64,000 nt of DNA from positions 17,152 through 81,151 of IMG/VR virus record IMGVR_UViG_3300009443_000003; one strand, given 5' to 3'. This stretch comes from a virus. This document shows positions 1-8,925 of this stretch, in pieces (position 1 is the stretch's first letter; each line of letters begins with the position of its first letter). The notes beneath the pieces were generated by a model, which was given only the letters and a program-made list of their open reading frames with translations, had not been told where the DNA came from and ran no database searches. The position numbers and the translations under genes are program-made.

Positions 1-2046
1 AATAGCGTAGCTTCAGAATTTGTAAAGAATACCGAGTTCAACGGTTATAAGTTTAGTATAATGGTTAAGGTTAACAATCAAGCTTCTAACAATTCAATTG
101 ATTTTGAGGTTATTCAGAATAAGAAGTTTAAATTTGTAATCTTCTATATTACGTTGAATACGGGTGATGTTTGGGCATCAGATCTAAACAGAAAGCTATT
201 CTATGAACTTAAACACCAACTTAACTATAACACAGTTACTAATAAATACGTTTATGCTGATATAAACATTTCCGGCGCATTAGACTTAAAGGCTATTAAT
301 TTTAACGGTTTAAGTCCTTATCGAGTTTATGGTATTGACCATGCGGATGGATCAGTTTCTAATTTTGATTCTCAAATATCTAAGAATACTTCAGGTACTT
401 ATAATAATATTGTAATTGACTTAGGTGCTATTGGTGAATATCAAGTACAAGTCTTCTCAGTAGAATCTGATAGTGAACTTTTCATACAAGGTAGACCAAC
501 TAAAGTCGGAGGGTCTGTTAGCGACCCAGATTATTATTTAGATACAGTTGCTTTAAATATTGCTGATCTTAAGAACGCAACATATACTTATATTGGCGGT
601 GGTTTTAACGCACAGCAATTGATACTTAATGAATTAACTGCCGGTAATGTCTCTAAAGTACTTAACAACAACGATGACAGAGTTACTTATACAACTATCG
701 AGAGTGATGGAACTGTAAATAATAATAGGTTTACTATTAACTTTAATGATGGTAAAGAGTTTGTTAAGAAGGTAGATCTAACCACAGTTGAAGACGTTGA
801 TAAACCGAAGAGCTATAAATTATTAAGCACTGGTGTTACAGCAAAGTTGACTATAAGCGATCCGGTCGCTGCTAAAGAGAAGTATTATGATGATTATAAT
901 AAGTCTAAGAAAACAATAGGCTATAACATCGTAGCTACTAATCCATACTATGCATTCATGGTAAGACACTCAGGTGATTATACTATAGATCTAGAACCTG
1001 TAGTTACCTTTACGGACATTTATACACACTTTAAAACAAATAGAAAGCACTCTACTCTAGATTTACGTGAACAACTATTTGAGACGCCTCTATATAAACA
1101 CAGTCTGACTAGTTCAGCTGAGATTAACGTTGCTAGATCTTACTATAATAAATTCAATAGATGTGGTGTTGCTTTTAACGTTGGTTTTATTAAAGACTCA
1201 AACGTGATGAAGGTGGTTCAAGGTGAAGCTATTGTGCCTCAGGCGTCAACACATGATTTAGGTTGGGGTAAAATTAAGAACCATTACTATCATAAGGTTA
1301 ATGAGATTAATCCGAACGGTGTGTTGAAACTGACTAAAGGTGGAGACTTTTTACCTGTTTACCCGGTGATTGATGAGATAGCAATTGACTACAAAGATGT
1401 TAATGTCTTTAAGTCTTCTTGGGAAGATGGATATTACACAAGGTCTCTGGCAGGTGGTAATAAGGTTAACGTTGCGGGTACTTTTGATACTGCAGAAGAA
1501 AGATCTTATCTGGGTTCTACGGTCATGAAACTACAAGATGCTTATTTCTTAACAGAGTTTACAGTTCAGTTTGCAGGCTCGGAAGAAGAGCTAGACGATA
1601 TTTTAAGAACTAATAATAATGAGAATGATGTTGTAATCTACGAAGACGATCAGACACTAATTGCTGACTTCTACATGAATGACGTGGTCTATCAAAAATT
1701 AAGTGATCTCGGTGCTTTAAATACGCTTTCTCAGTTTATTGACCCGGTAAAGTCAATTGGTGATAAGACTACGCTGAGTGATGATATGCAGGACTACGTA
1801 AACAAGAACTTGATTCAAGCGTTTACAATTGACCAGATTGACCTTTGGGTAAGTAGATTTAAAGGTGCTCAGTCTAATATATTAAGCACTTCAAGTCTTG
1901 AGGGTCTAGATGACGGCGGCTTTACTAGAGATCAGAGCTTTACTTATAGCTTACATGGTGATACACCGCTAAACTTCAGGTTGATATATAACAAAAGACT
2001 AGGCTATTCTTACAATATTAGACCTATGATAAAAATACAGTCCTAA
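1..2046 (+). CDS. Virion structural protein, 5'-truncated by window edge
   Basis: The reading frame is open from base 1 with no stop, so the first ATG at 61 is probably internal and the gene begins outside the window. At least 661 residues are present. Composition is typical of a phage tail or baseplate protein: many Asn, Asp, Thr and Tyr, no signal peptide, no membrane segment, only one Cys. It lies directly upstream of a collagen-like fibre gene and a run of tail genes, with one base between stop and next ATG, so it belongs to a tail/baseplate operon. I do not recognise a specific T4 homologue. A baseplate wedge or fibre-attachment role is inferred from position only. Confidence 0.75.
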   Translation, partial: NSVASEFVKNTEFNGYKFSIMVKVNNQASNNSIDFEVIQNKKFKFVIFYITLNTGDVWASDLNRKLFYELKHQLNYNTVTNKYVYADINISGALDLKAINFNGLSPYRVYGIDHADGSVSNFDSQISKNTSGTYNNIVIDLGAIGEYQVQVFSVESDSELFIQGRPTKVGGSVSDPDYYLDTVALNIADLKNATYTYIGGGFNAQQLILNELTAGNVSKVLNNNDDRVTYTTIESDGTVNNNRFTINFNDGKEFVKKVDLTTVEDVDKPKSYKLLSTGVTAKLTISDPVAAKEKYYDDYNKSKKTIGYNIVATNPYYAFMVRHSGDYTIDLEPVVTFTDIYTHFKTNRKHSTLDLREQLFETPLYKHSLTSSAEINVARSYYNKFNRCGVAFNVGFIKDSNVMKVVQGEAIVPQASTHDLGWGKIKNHYYHKVNEINPNGVLKLTKGGDFLPVYPVIDEIAIDYKDVNVFKSSWEDGYYTRSLAGGNKVNVAGTFDTAEERSYLGSTVMKLQDAYFLTEFTVQFAGSEEELDDILRTNNNENDVVIYEDDQTLIADFYMNDVVYQKLSDLGALNTLSQFIDPVKSIGDKTTLSDDMQDYVNKNLIQAFTIDQIDLWVSRFKGAQSNILSTSSLEGLDDGGFTRDQSFTYSLHGDTPLNFRLIYNKRLGYSYNIRPMIKIQS

Positions 2047-2047
2047 A

Positions 2048-4039
2048 ATGGCAATCAACATAAAAGAAATATTAACTAATGATAGCGATGTAATTAAAGT
2101 TGACAAGACTAATTACAACTTTGATCAGCTTGTTGCTAACGGCGGTGGACCGATCGGGATCAAGGGCCAGAAAGGCGAACTTGGAGGTGTCGGTACAACA
2201 GGAGCAAAGGGTGAAAATGGTGATGAAGGAGCAAAAGGAGCAAAAGGAGATACTGGCGCTGATGTTAACAACTGGGGTAGAATAAGCTACGACAGCGCTA
2301 CAGACGCTGATATATTAAAACCGAAGAGAGGTGGTACTACTGATGAGCCTGTTTCTATTATTCTAGGCGATGAAGCCTATGTATACGGTGTAACAGATGG
2401 TATTGACAATCCAACTGCGTGGTTAAATATAGTTTTACCTGATAGTCCAAAATACAGTAATTATGCTAGTTTTTTAAACAGCACTTCTTCTGTTTTAAAT
2501 CTTACAAGTTCAACCCAGTCAAGCGTTGATACTTACCAGATTAGCCATGGAACTTCTACAAATAGTGTAGACTTTAAGATAGACATTAAGAATAGTTTAT
2601 ACTTAAATGCACCTGATTTAGTGCAGATTACATCTAATACTGCGATTAAGCTTAATGCTGCTAACAACAATATTACATTAGGGCCAGATACTGGTACTTC
2701 TTCAGGTCTAATTGACTTAAGAGCAGATAGTGTTATTGCTAGAGGTAATTTGACAGTTGAAGGTACTACTACTGGTTATATTAAAGTGCCAAATGGTACT
2801 ACGGCTAATAGACCAACCGGTGCTTATGGTATGATCCGCTACAATACTAATTTAGATGTTGGTCATAGCAGTGATAAAGGTAGTTTAGAGACTTTTGTTC
2901 AGCACCCAGAAGGAGATTACTGGAAGCCTTTGGGTAATATGGTAGACGCAGACGGCGATACTTTTATTACAGTAGACTATGCTGAAAACGATGGAACTGA
3001 TAATGTGATTAGACTTAATGTTGGTTATCTTAGCGGTAGTTCTTACTTAACAGAAGTTGTTGGTACTTTTGGTGAAACTGTAAGTGATGGAACAACAGAT
3101 ATTGATAGAGTATTTAAGTATAACAACGTTATTTATGCAGCTGATGATATTTTAGTGGCAAATGATTCTGGTTTAAGGATTAAGGAAAATGGAGCAACAC
3201 CGGGCGGTAGTCAAGTTGCTGCACAGAATAGCGGTGCTGCAGCTGCTAATAGAACTTTAGCAGATTACTTTTATAGAGAAAGTGCATTACAATATGACGT
3301 TGATGCATTTACTGACGGTACTCCATTTACTAATACGGTCACTGCTTCTACATCTAGCTACAGAAGAACAAATCAGGTTATAAAGGCTCTTGGTTGGGAT
3401 CCGTCTGTTGGAAGTACTCTATCAAGCGCAAACGTAGCTATTATCATTGACCACAATAAAACAAAAATGTCTTATGTTAAAGTTGGGCATATGGTAACGG
3501 TTTGGGGAAGAATCGATTATTTCCCTTATTCAATAGCCAGTACTAACTTAAGTACAGAAACACCAGATATTAATTTTGATGGCACAAGCGGATCATCTGG
3601 TATTACTACACCTTCTAGAAGAGCTGCATTTGCAATAGGTAAACCAGCTACTTTCCCATATACTTCTGGTCTTACAGATACTAGAGTTGTATTCCCAATA
3701 TCTGTTAGTTTAACAGCACAAGACGGTACAGCTGCTAGTGTTGGTTTTAGATATTTTGGAGTTATTGAACCAGGTATGAATGTGTTTACAATTATACAAG
3801 TAGATGATAGTACTGGTTTTATACCTGACGAAGCGTCAGAATCAGCCGATTCACACCACGCTAAGCATTTAGATATTGATGATTTAAAAGTAACATCAGC
3901 TACACCAGGTGAAGTTATTACATTAGAGTATAACTTTAGCATGCCTACTGATATAAACTCATATGATCTTAGTTCTAATTCTCTTGCTATTTACACTGAA
4001 GCTGAACTTACACAAAACCAAAACCAAAACCAAAACTAG
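2048..4039 (+). CDS. Collagen-like tail fibre protein
   Basis: 663 residues. After an N-terminal segment of about 33 residues there are 13 uninterrupted Gly-X-Y triplets (residues 34-72, including GQKGEL and GAKGAKGDTG). They are followed by a long Thr/Ser/Asn-rich beta-type region with repeated short strands and a tail ending in four Gln-Asn pairs. Gly-X-Y stretches form trimeric collagen-like stalks in many phage fibres, so this is best read as a trimeric fibre or fibre-tip protein that contacts the host surface. The head-proximal N-terminus would anchor to the neighbouring baseplate proteins. The receptor-binding part cannot be identified. The Gln-Asn end is encoded by a simple DNA repeat and may vary in length. 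Confidence 0.75.
   Translation: MAINIKEILTNDSDVIKVDKTNYNFDQLVANGGGPIGIKGQKGELGGVGTTGAKGENGDEGAKGAKGDTGADVNNWGRISYDSATDADILKPKRGGTTDEPVSIILGDEAYVYGVTDGIDNPTAWLNIVLPDSPKYSNYASFLNSTSSVLNLTSSTQSSVDTYQISHGTSTNSVDFKIDIKNSLYLNAPDLVQITSNTAIKLNAANNNITLGPDTGTSSGLIDLRADSVIARGNLTVEGTTTGYIKVPNGTTANRPTGAYGMIRYNTNLDVGHSSDKGSLETFVQHPEGDYWKPLGNMVDADGDTFITVDYAENDGTDNVIRLNVGYLSGSSYLTEVVGTFGETVSDGTTDIDRVFKYNNVIYAADDILVANDSGLRIKENGATPGGSQVAAQNSGAAAANRTLADYFYRESALQYDVDAFTDGTPFTNTVTASTSSYRRTNQVIKALGWDPSVGSTLSSANVAIIIDHNKTKMSYVKVGHMVTVWGRIDYFPYSIASTNLSTETPDINFDGTSGSSGITTPSRRAAFAIGKPATFPYTSGLTDTRVVFPISVSLTAQDGTAASVGFRYFGVIEPGMNVFTIIQVDDSTGFIPDEASESADSHHAKHLDIDDLKVTSATPGEVITLEYNFSMPTDINSYDLSSNSLAIYTEAELTQNQNQNQN
4013..4036 (+). 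repeat. Simple AAAACC-type hexamer repeat at fibre gene 3' end
   Basis: The last codons of the fibre gene are a run of about four near-perfect CAAAAC units that encode alternating Gln and Asn just before the TAG stop. Units of six bases keep the frame, so slippage would lengthen or shorten the tail without truncating the protein. Confidence 0.7.
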
Positions 4040-4041
4040 GG

Positions 4042-4872
4042 ATGATAACATTAACGTACGTGTTAGATAAATTAAAAGCTATTTGGCAGAATAAGCAACT
4101 CAGGAACTTCTTGATAATTGTTCTTGTTGCTCTATTATTCTTAAAACAATGTAATCAAATCTCTAATCTAAAAAGAGAAGTCGATCAAGTTGAAGAAACT
4201 GCAAATAGAAACTTTAATAATTACAAGGCAGCTCAAGATACAGTTAGACTTTTAGAACTTAAAAATGGTAAGCAAGCTGCTACGATTAAGAGTTATGAGT
4301 TTGATATTGCTAACCTAGAAGAAGAACAACATGGTTTAATAGCTAAGTACCGGGGTGTTTTAGATATTAATAAGGACTTGAACAAGGTTAACACTCTTCT
4401 TTCGGCAGATATTAAGATTAAAGATAGTTTGCTAGCTGCTATTTCTGTAGAAAGAATAGACTCAATTACTGATAAAGTAACGTTTGATAGATTTGATGAC
4501 TTTGGTCATGGCAATACTAGGAATTTAGCCGGTAGTATGTTTGTTTATAGGGATGGAGATAATCTACTGTACAGGGACGCTATCTTTTCAATTCAACAGG
4601 AAATGAGCCTTTATGCTGCGATTGAAGATGCTGATGGAGATAGCCAAGATGAGATTAAGATTACAACGGACTATCCTGGCCTTATAATAACTGACATTGA
4701 AAATATAAACCTGATAAATAGTAAGTTGAACCAGAAGTATGAGAAGAAATCTGGCTGGTCTATAGGCTTAGGCGTTGGGTATGGAGTAAATTTAAACAAT
4801 AACCAAGTAATTAGCTATGGACCTAGTCTAGGCATAGGTCTTTTCTGGTCACCTAAATGGTTAAGATTTTAA
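4042..4872 (+). CDS. Membrane-anchored coiled-coil protein with C-terminal beta domain
   Basis: 276 residues. A short basic N-terminus is followed by one hydrophobic segment (about residues 22-37, FLIIVLVALLFLK). A long charged helical region (about 45-130) looks like a coiled coil, and the C-terminal Gly-rich beta end contains GLGVGYGVN and GIGLFW. The topology suggests anchoring in the inner membrane with the C-terminus outside the cytoplasm. Spanin-like lysis proteins of Bacteroidota phages have this general shape, but so do tail-associated membrane proteins, and nothing decides between them. The gene sits two bases after the fibre gene and one base before the next structural gene, so it is co-transcribed with tail genes. 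Confidence 0.55.
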   Translation: MITLTYVLDKLKAIWQNKQLRNFLIIVLVALLFLKQCNQISNLKREVDQVEETANRNFNNYKAAQDTVRLLELKNGKQAATIKSYEFDIANLEEEQHGLIAKYRGVLDINKDLNKVNTLLSADIKIKDSLLAAISVERIDSITDKVTFDRFDDFGHGNTRNLAGSMFVYRDGDNLLYRDAIFSIQQEMSLYAAIEDADGDSQDEIKITTDYPGLIITDIENINLINSKLNQKYEKKSGWSIGLGVGYGVNLNNNQVISYGPSLGIGLFWSPKWLRF

Positions 4873-4873
4873 T

Positions 4874-6940
4874 ATGGCACAATCATCAAGATATTTTAGA
4901 ATAGACGACGACGTACTTTTAGAGTTCATCTATCACGATCAATCTAACCCAAACGCGTATGAGATTGACGTAGACGATAATGGCTCTGAAGTTATGTTCT
5001 TGGACACGGACCAAGGCAATCCATTTGCTCAAAGACACCTGATCTCTGAATTAGGTGGCGACGTTGTCAACTTCGATGTAACTGATGATGGAGCCTACAT
5101 TGCAGTTGAAGGATTTGCCGCTAGAACTCTACTATTACAGAACGGTAAGACTTATAAATTTAACGTAAGCGCTCTTGCAGTACCTACAGACTTTGATATT
5201 GAAGGTACATTAGGTATAAAGAGTTACGATGTGGTTGCCGGAGTTTTAACGTTTGTGCCGAATACAGACGGCCAAACTAGTTATACTTATCCAAATAGAG
5301 TTGGTGGTAAAATTACAGTTGACCGTAGAGCTAATCCACTGTTCTCAAACCCAGATGAAGATACTGGCAATGACGTTAACCAGACATTAGGTCGCTTTCA
5401 TGCGGTACAACATCTAGATGATAAAACAAAGTATGCTCTGATTGGTTATGACTCAACTGGAGTCTACGCTAAGTATAATTACATAAACAACTCAACGGAT
5501 TGGCAAGGATCAAACTCAGGCGATCTGGTGACCAACCAGGCGGCGAATACACTTGCTATCAACTATATCAAGTACGATACAATTAGACTACATTTAAGAA
5601 GTGGCTATTCTTTCGCTGCTCGAGGCTATGAGGGTTTCTTGTTTGAAGTAACTGCCGATAGAACTTCTGGCGTGAAGAACTATCTAACACAGTTAGTCTA
5701 CTTGAATCAGAGTAACTACGAGTACGCTAATCCAAAGCCTTTTATTCTAGGTGAGACTCTCTACTCTAAGTTTATTGAAGTAAAGGTACCAACTCTAGTA
5801 CAGCAGAATCAAGAGTTCTTAGATAGGTTCTATGGTGACGGTACTCAATTCTCATCTGACGTTTCACAGACTTCAAACTACGGTATTAGTTTTAAGCTAA
5901 TCGATACTCTTTCAGCTGAAGCTGGATTTGACTATATTTACACAGGTGAAGAGAATAAGTTTACGGTTTCAAGAGAGGATGAATTCCAGGACTTTACGGT
6001 TGTAGTTGAAGACGCTGATGATGGAGATTACTTTAAGATCTACGGTGAAAAAGATAATTCAGCTTCTAATTTTGAGGGCTATATCCTGAATAGAATTCAG
6101 ACTAGCCAAGATGATATTACAGTCTTCTTTGACATCGAAGTATTTGAACAAGTTGGTGTTTCTAATATTAAGACGGCAACTGCAGGCTTTACACAATATG
6201 AAGATTTTGATACTCCAGTTGTATATCGACCAGTTATTCAAAATGCAAATACAGCGGTTAATTTCTCAATTGACGTAACGATGAGAATTTACAACCAGAC
6301 TGATAATACTCAAATCGTAAAGAGAGCGAGTTTAACAGTACCTCAGGCTGCGAAATACGGTAAGACTTTACAGAAGGTTACAATTAGCTCAGCTAACAAA
6401 TTATCTGAGATTTATAATGTGTTGCCAAATACAGTTCCGAATAGAGTTATTCAAGATGTATTGACAAATGCACTACCGAGAAGTACAAAACAGGTAATTG
6501 CACTTGTTGAAAGACATAATGTTGTAACAGCTTCTGCTCCAGTACAAGCGGTACCTAGTCTTTCGGATCCAAATACAATTGAAATCGAAGACGTAGAAGA
6601 AGTAAGCTATGTTAGTAATAAGCAAACAGTAATAATAATACCACCTTTTACAACTTATATTAAATTTAAGTTTGCTAAAAAGAAAGGCGATGATCTGGAA
6701 TATATCTCACTAAATAATATTGAAAACGTTGTCCTAACTGTTGGTAGAGGTGAAAAGGCTCTTAAGTTTAACCACTATCCACATAAAGACATTGAGATGA
6801 TCGACGGTGAAGTTCTATTTAAGATTGATGAAGGAAATGCTAAGATCATTAATGGCCGTAACAGAGGTAGATTCTACATATCTCTGGATAACGGTAACGA
6901 AGAAACTATGTTAACAACAGGAAGATATAGAGCAGGCTAA
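4874..6940 (+). CDS. Large virion structural protein (baseplate or fibre)
   Basis: 688 residues, no membrane segment, rich in Asp, Asn, Thr and Tyr with many alternating beta-strand-like stretches; no enzyme motif seen. It has no Cys in the parts inspected and ends in a basic RYRAG tail. The stop codon overlaps the next ATG by one base (taATG), which implies translational coupling with the tube-like protein downstream. A role as a baseplate or tail fibre component is inferred from composition and from the surrounding tail genes; no T4 counterpart was recognised. Confidence 0.65.
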   Translation: MAQSSRYFRIDDDVLLEFIYHDQSNPNAYEIDVDDNGSEVMFLDTDQGNPFAQRHLISELGGDVVNFDVTDDGAYIAVEGFAARTLLLQNGKTYKFNVSALAVPTDFDIEGTLGIKSYDVVAGVLTFVPNTDGQTSYTYPNRVGGKITVDRRANPLFSNPDEDTGNDVNQTLGRFHAVQHLDDKTKYALIGYDSTGVYAKYNYINNSTDWQGSNSGDLVTNQAANTLAINYIKYDTIRLHLRSGYSFAARGYEGFLFEVTADRTSGVKNYLTQLVYLNQSNYEYANPKPFILGETLYSKFIEVKVPTLVQQNQEFLDRFYGDGTQFSSDVSQTSNYGISFKLIDTLSAEAGFDYIYTGEENKFTVSREDEFQDFTVVVEDADDGDYFKIYGEKDNSASNFEGYILNRIQTSQDDITVFFDIEVFEQVGVSNIKTATAGFTQYEDFDTPVVYRPVIQNANTAVNFSIDVTMRIYNQTDNTQIVKRASLTVPQAAKYGKTLQKVTISSANKLSEIYNVLPNTVPNRVIQDVLTNALPRSTKQVIALVERHNVVTASAPVQAVPSLSDPNTIEIEDVEEVSYVSNKQTVIIIPPFTTYIKFKFAKKKGDDLEYISLNNIENVVLTVGRGEKALKFNHYPHKDIEMIDGEVLFKIDEGNAKIINGRNRGRFYISLDNGNEETMLTTGRYRAG

Positions 6941-7491
6941 TGATATTAAACAGTAGAAATAACTTATTTGACTTTCGTTTTCCAAGAAAGTTTGTTCCAG
7001 AAGAAGTTGCTGAAAAGTATAAGCCTTATCTGAATAAAATTCCAGGTGGTCTTTTGGCAGAGCCAGTAGACTTTGTGAACTATTCAATCCAGGGTTTAAA
7101 TATTCCTGGAATTAGTTTTGATCCAACGACTCAAGCTGATAATGATGGAACAACAAGATACCACAGAGGTGCTATTCCGATCCAAAATACAATTGATCGT
7201 CAGTTTACAGTGACCTTTCAGTTATTGGATGGATATATAAACTACTGGATTATGATGGACACCTTGCTCTATTATTATGCAAGAACCACAAAAGAGCCTT
7301 ATATTCAAGGATTGACATTAAGGATCTTAGATTCAGAAGGAAGCAGTGTTGCTTATATGCAGTTTGAAAGAGTTATTATGAACTCAATTAACGAACTAAG
7401 TTTAAGCATGGCAGACAACGTGGCGGAATTTAGCACATTTGAGGTTACATTCTTCTACAATAAATTAAACTTAAGGCTAGAAATAGAATAA
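6940..7491 (+). CDS. Tail tube-like protein (gp19/gp54 type)
   Basis: 183 residues, close to T4 gp19 (about 163). The middle and C-terminal parts alternate beta strands with one amphipathic helix: RQFTVTFQLLDGYINYW, then a Tyr-rich helix, then SEGSSVAYMQFERVIM and EFSTFEVTFFYNKLNL. This pattern (strand, helix holding aromatic residues, final pair of strands) is that of the tail-tube fold shared by gp19, gp48 and gp54. It could be the main tube protein or the tube initiator at the baseplate; its place beside baseplate genes instead of behind the sheath gene favours a baseplate tube protein. The start overlaps the previous stop by one base. Confidence 0.5.
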   Translation: MILNSRNNLFDFRFPRKFVPEEVAEKYKPYLNKIPGGLLAEPVDFVNYSIQGLNIPGISFDPTTQADNDGTTRYHRGAIPIQNTIDRQFTVTFQLLDGYINYWIMMDTLLYYYARTTKEPYIQGLTLRILDSEGSSVAYMQFERVIMNSINELSLSMADNVAEFSTFEVTFFYNKLNLRLEIE

Positions 7492-7498
7492 AGATAAA

Positions 7499-7867
7499 AT
7501 GAAGACATTTAATAAATACTTAGTTGAAGAACATGTGACAGAAACCGACATGGAACTAATCAAAGAGGGTTTACAGGAAGAATGGACTCCGGAATTAGAA
7601 GCTAAGGTTGATGCTGCTATCGATGAATTCATGAAGCAATACGCAGATGCTGATGGAAACTTAAGTATTGAAAGGCTTAATGAAGAGATGACTAATGAAG
7701 GTTTTCTAGGTTCTATCTTAGGTGGTTTAACAGGATACGCACTTGGTAAATCAGTTGGTAAAATGGTTGCTAAGGTATTGGGTATTGAAAAAGGTGTACT
7801 TTATGACTTGTTAACTTCAAGACTAGTCGGTGCTGCTTTAGGCGCTAGTCTTGGTAAAAGATTCTAA
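7499..7867 (+). CDS. Small CTS protein with glycine-zipper membrane region
   Basis: 122 residues. The N-terminus MKTFNKYLVEEH resembles the T4 capsid targeting sequence, which T4 gp21 removes after (I/L)-X-E; here LVE fits. The middle is acidic and helical. The C-terminal third is a glycine-zipper-like hydrophobic stretch (FLGSILGGLTGYALGKSVGK, then VGAALGASLGKRF). Inference: it is packed in the prohead core, trimmed by the protease, and could insert in a membrane during DNA ejection. Two other CTS genes (52472 and 60116) have the same combination of CTS and hydrophobic segment. The preceding context is the tail operon, with a short A-rich leader. Confidence 0.6.
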   Translation: MKTFNKYLVEEHVTETDMELIKEGLQEEWTPELEAKVDAAIDEFMKQYADADGNLSIERLNEEMTNEGFLGSILGGLTGYALGKSVGKMVAKVLGIEKGVLYDLLTSRLVGAALGASLGKRF

Positions 7868-8521
7868 ATGAACTATATCGCAGTTGACTTCTCCTTAAAC
7901 TCTCCGGGTATTTGCTTATATAACGATAAGAGTAAGAAGTATAAATTTATTGGTTACATTAAGCCGAAGACAGGCACAAAGAAAGAACAAGCCTTACAAG
8001 AAGAATTAGGCATGTTGCAAGATGTAACGATGGTGACTCAGCCAGATTTTACAAATGATGAAAACTATTCGGGCTCTGAACTTGCAAAAGTAAAGCGCTA
8101 CGATCGAATGGCTGATGAAATAATTAATCTCATTCTACAAGAGTCCTTTCCAGGCGACTCATTTACTATTGCATTCGAAGGAACTTCATACGGCTCAAAG
8201 ATGGGTACTAACAATATGATCGATATGGCAGCCGGCGCAGCAATCTTAAAACTAAAGATGTTGAAAGTTCTACAGCCGGAAGATTTGCTAACGGTCGCTC
8301 CGACGACAATTAAGAAATTCGCTGGTAAAGGTAATATGAATAAGTCTCAAGTGTTCGATGCTTTCGTTGCTAATTCAATAGATGACAAGTCTCTGCTTAA
8401 GAGTCCATTCTACGCTCGGATTAAAGAGCTAGACTGTGGGAAAAAGGTGCCTAAACCTGTTGATGACCTCGTCGACGCTTTCTTTCTTGCAGCCATGATC
8501 TCTGCTCCAGCTCTAACCTAA
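7868..8521 (+). CDS. RuvC-like Holliday junction resolvase
   Basis: 217 residues. RNase H-fold signature: N-terminal strand IAVDFSLNSPG with the first catalytic Asp, then IAFEGTSYG with the central Glu, then VDDLVDAFFLAAM with the C-terminal Asp pair, in the spacing expected of RuvC-type resolvases found in phages. The likely job is to cut branched replication and recombination intermediates so that DNA can be packaged, the role endonuclease VII (gp49) fills in T4. The start follows the previous stop directly. The adjoining replication genes fit the role. It is followed by a 120-base AT-rich gap. Confidence 0.75.
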   Translation: MNYIAVDFSLNSPGICLYNDKSKKYKFIGYIKPKTGTKKEQALQEELGMLQDVTMVTQPDFTNDENYSGSELAKVKRYDRMADEIINLILQESFPGDSFTIAFEGTSYGSKMGTNNMIDMAAGAAILKLKMLKVLQPEDLLTVAPTTIKKFAGKGNMNKSQVFDAFVANSIDDKSLLKSPFYARIKELDCGKKVPKPVDDLVDAFFLAAMISAPALT

Positions 8522-8629
8522 CCTTATCTCTCCCCGAAAAGACATTTATTATATGCAAGCCCTGGGGATTTGTTCCAAAAAGGTTCAAAAAAACTTCAAC
8601 TTTTTTCAGTTGAAACAATCTGTTAGCTA

Positions 8630-8638
8630 GATATATAA
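8630..8638 (+). promoter_or_regulatory. GATATATAA late-promoter-like motif
   Basis: Exact copy of the nonamer that recurs upstream of late genes in this window. It lies only three bases before the ATG at 8642, too close for a normal leader. If it is a promoter, translation would have to start at the in-frame ATG at 8660. Confidence 0.4.
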
Positions 8639-8641
8639 TAC

Positions 8642-8860
8642 ATGCAAGCAGATTATACTATGACGAGTAGATGTTTATGCACGGCAGAATATTTCCAGCT
8701 TAATAGCATTCTAACAAATATGGTGTTACACGGTTCGATCTCAAACGATGATCGCGAAGAACTACTACACAAAGCGAAGTTGCTAAAGACTGAGGATGGT
8801 AAGTGGAAAGATTCAAACGGAGACATATTAACTCTCAACTCGACTGAAACAATAGTCTAA
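8642..8860 (+). CDS. Small protein of unknown function
   Basis: 72 residues, soluble, mixed charge, with two Cys near the N-terminus (SRCLC) and a helical acidic middle (NDDREELLHKAK). I do not recognise it. An alternative start at ATG 8660 would give 66 residues and would fit better with the GATATATAA motif at 8630-8638. It stands alone between the resolvase and gp32 with AT-rich gaps on both sides. The opposite strand is also open here over nearly the same stretch, but the + frame has the better start context and the gene direction of its neighbours. Confidence 0.5.
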   Translation: MQADYTMTSRCLCTAEYFQLNSILTNMVLHGSISNDDREELLHKAKLLKTEDGKWKDSNGDILTLNSTETIV

Positions 8861-8871
8861 TTGCAACTATA

Positions 8872-8925
8872 AGGTTTGAAAGTAATTTCAAGGAATTAAA
8901 CATTTAAAAAGTAAATTAAAGTAAA
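8872..8925 (+). promoter_or_regulatory. Possible translational operator in gp32 leader
   Basis: The leader of the gp32 gene holds a perfect 6-bp hairpin (TTGAAA-gtaa-TTTCAA, 8876-8891), followed by an almost pure A/T stretch of short TTAAA/TAAA units up to the ATG at 8926. T4 gp32 represses its own translation by binding a structured element (pseudoknot) and then an unstructured A/U-rich leader. The layout here is the same at similar distance. Seen: hairpin and A/T stretch. Inferred: autoregulation. Confidence 0.4.

Noticed and set aside
3526-3942. 138-codon minus-strand frame inside the fibre gene
   Set aside because: Fully covered by the fibre gene, no start context, no recognisable protein.
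8595-8614. Small hairpin TTCAAC / GTTGAA before the gene at 8642
   Set aside because: Only six A/T-rich base pairs with the T run in the loop, so not a convincing terminator.
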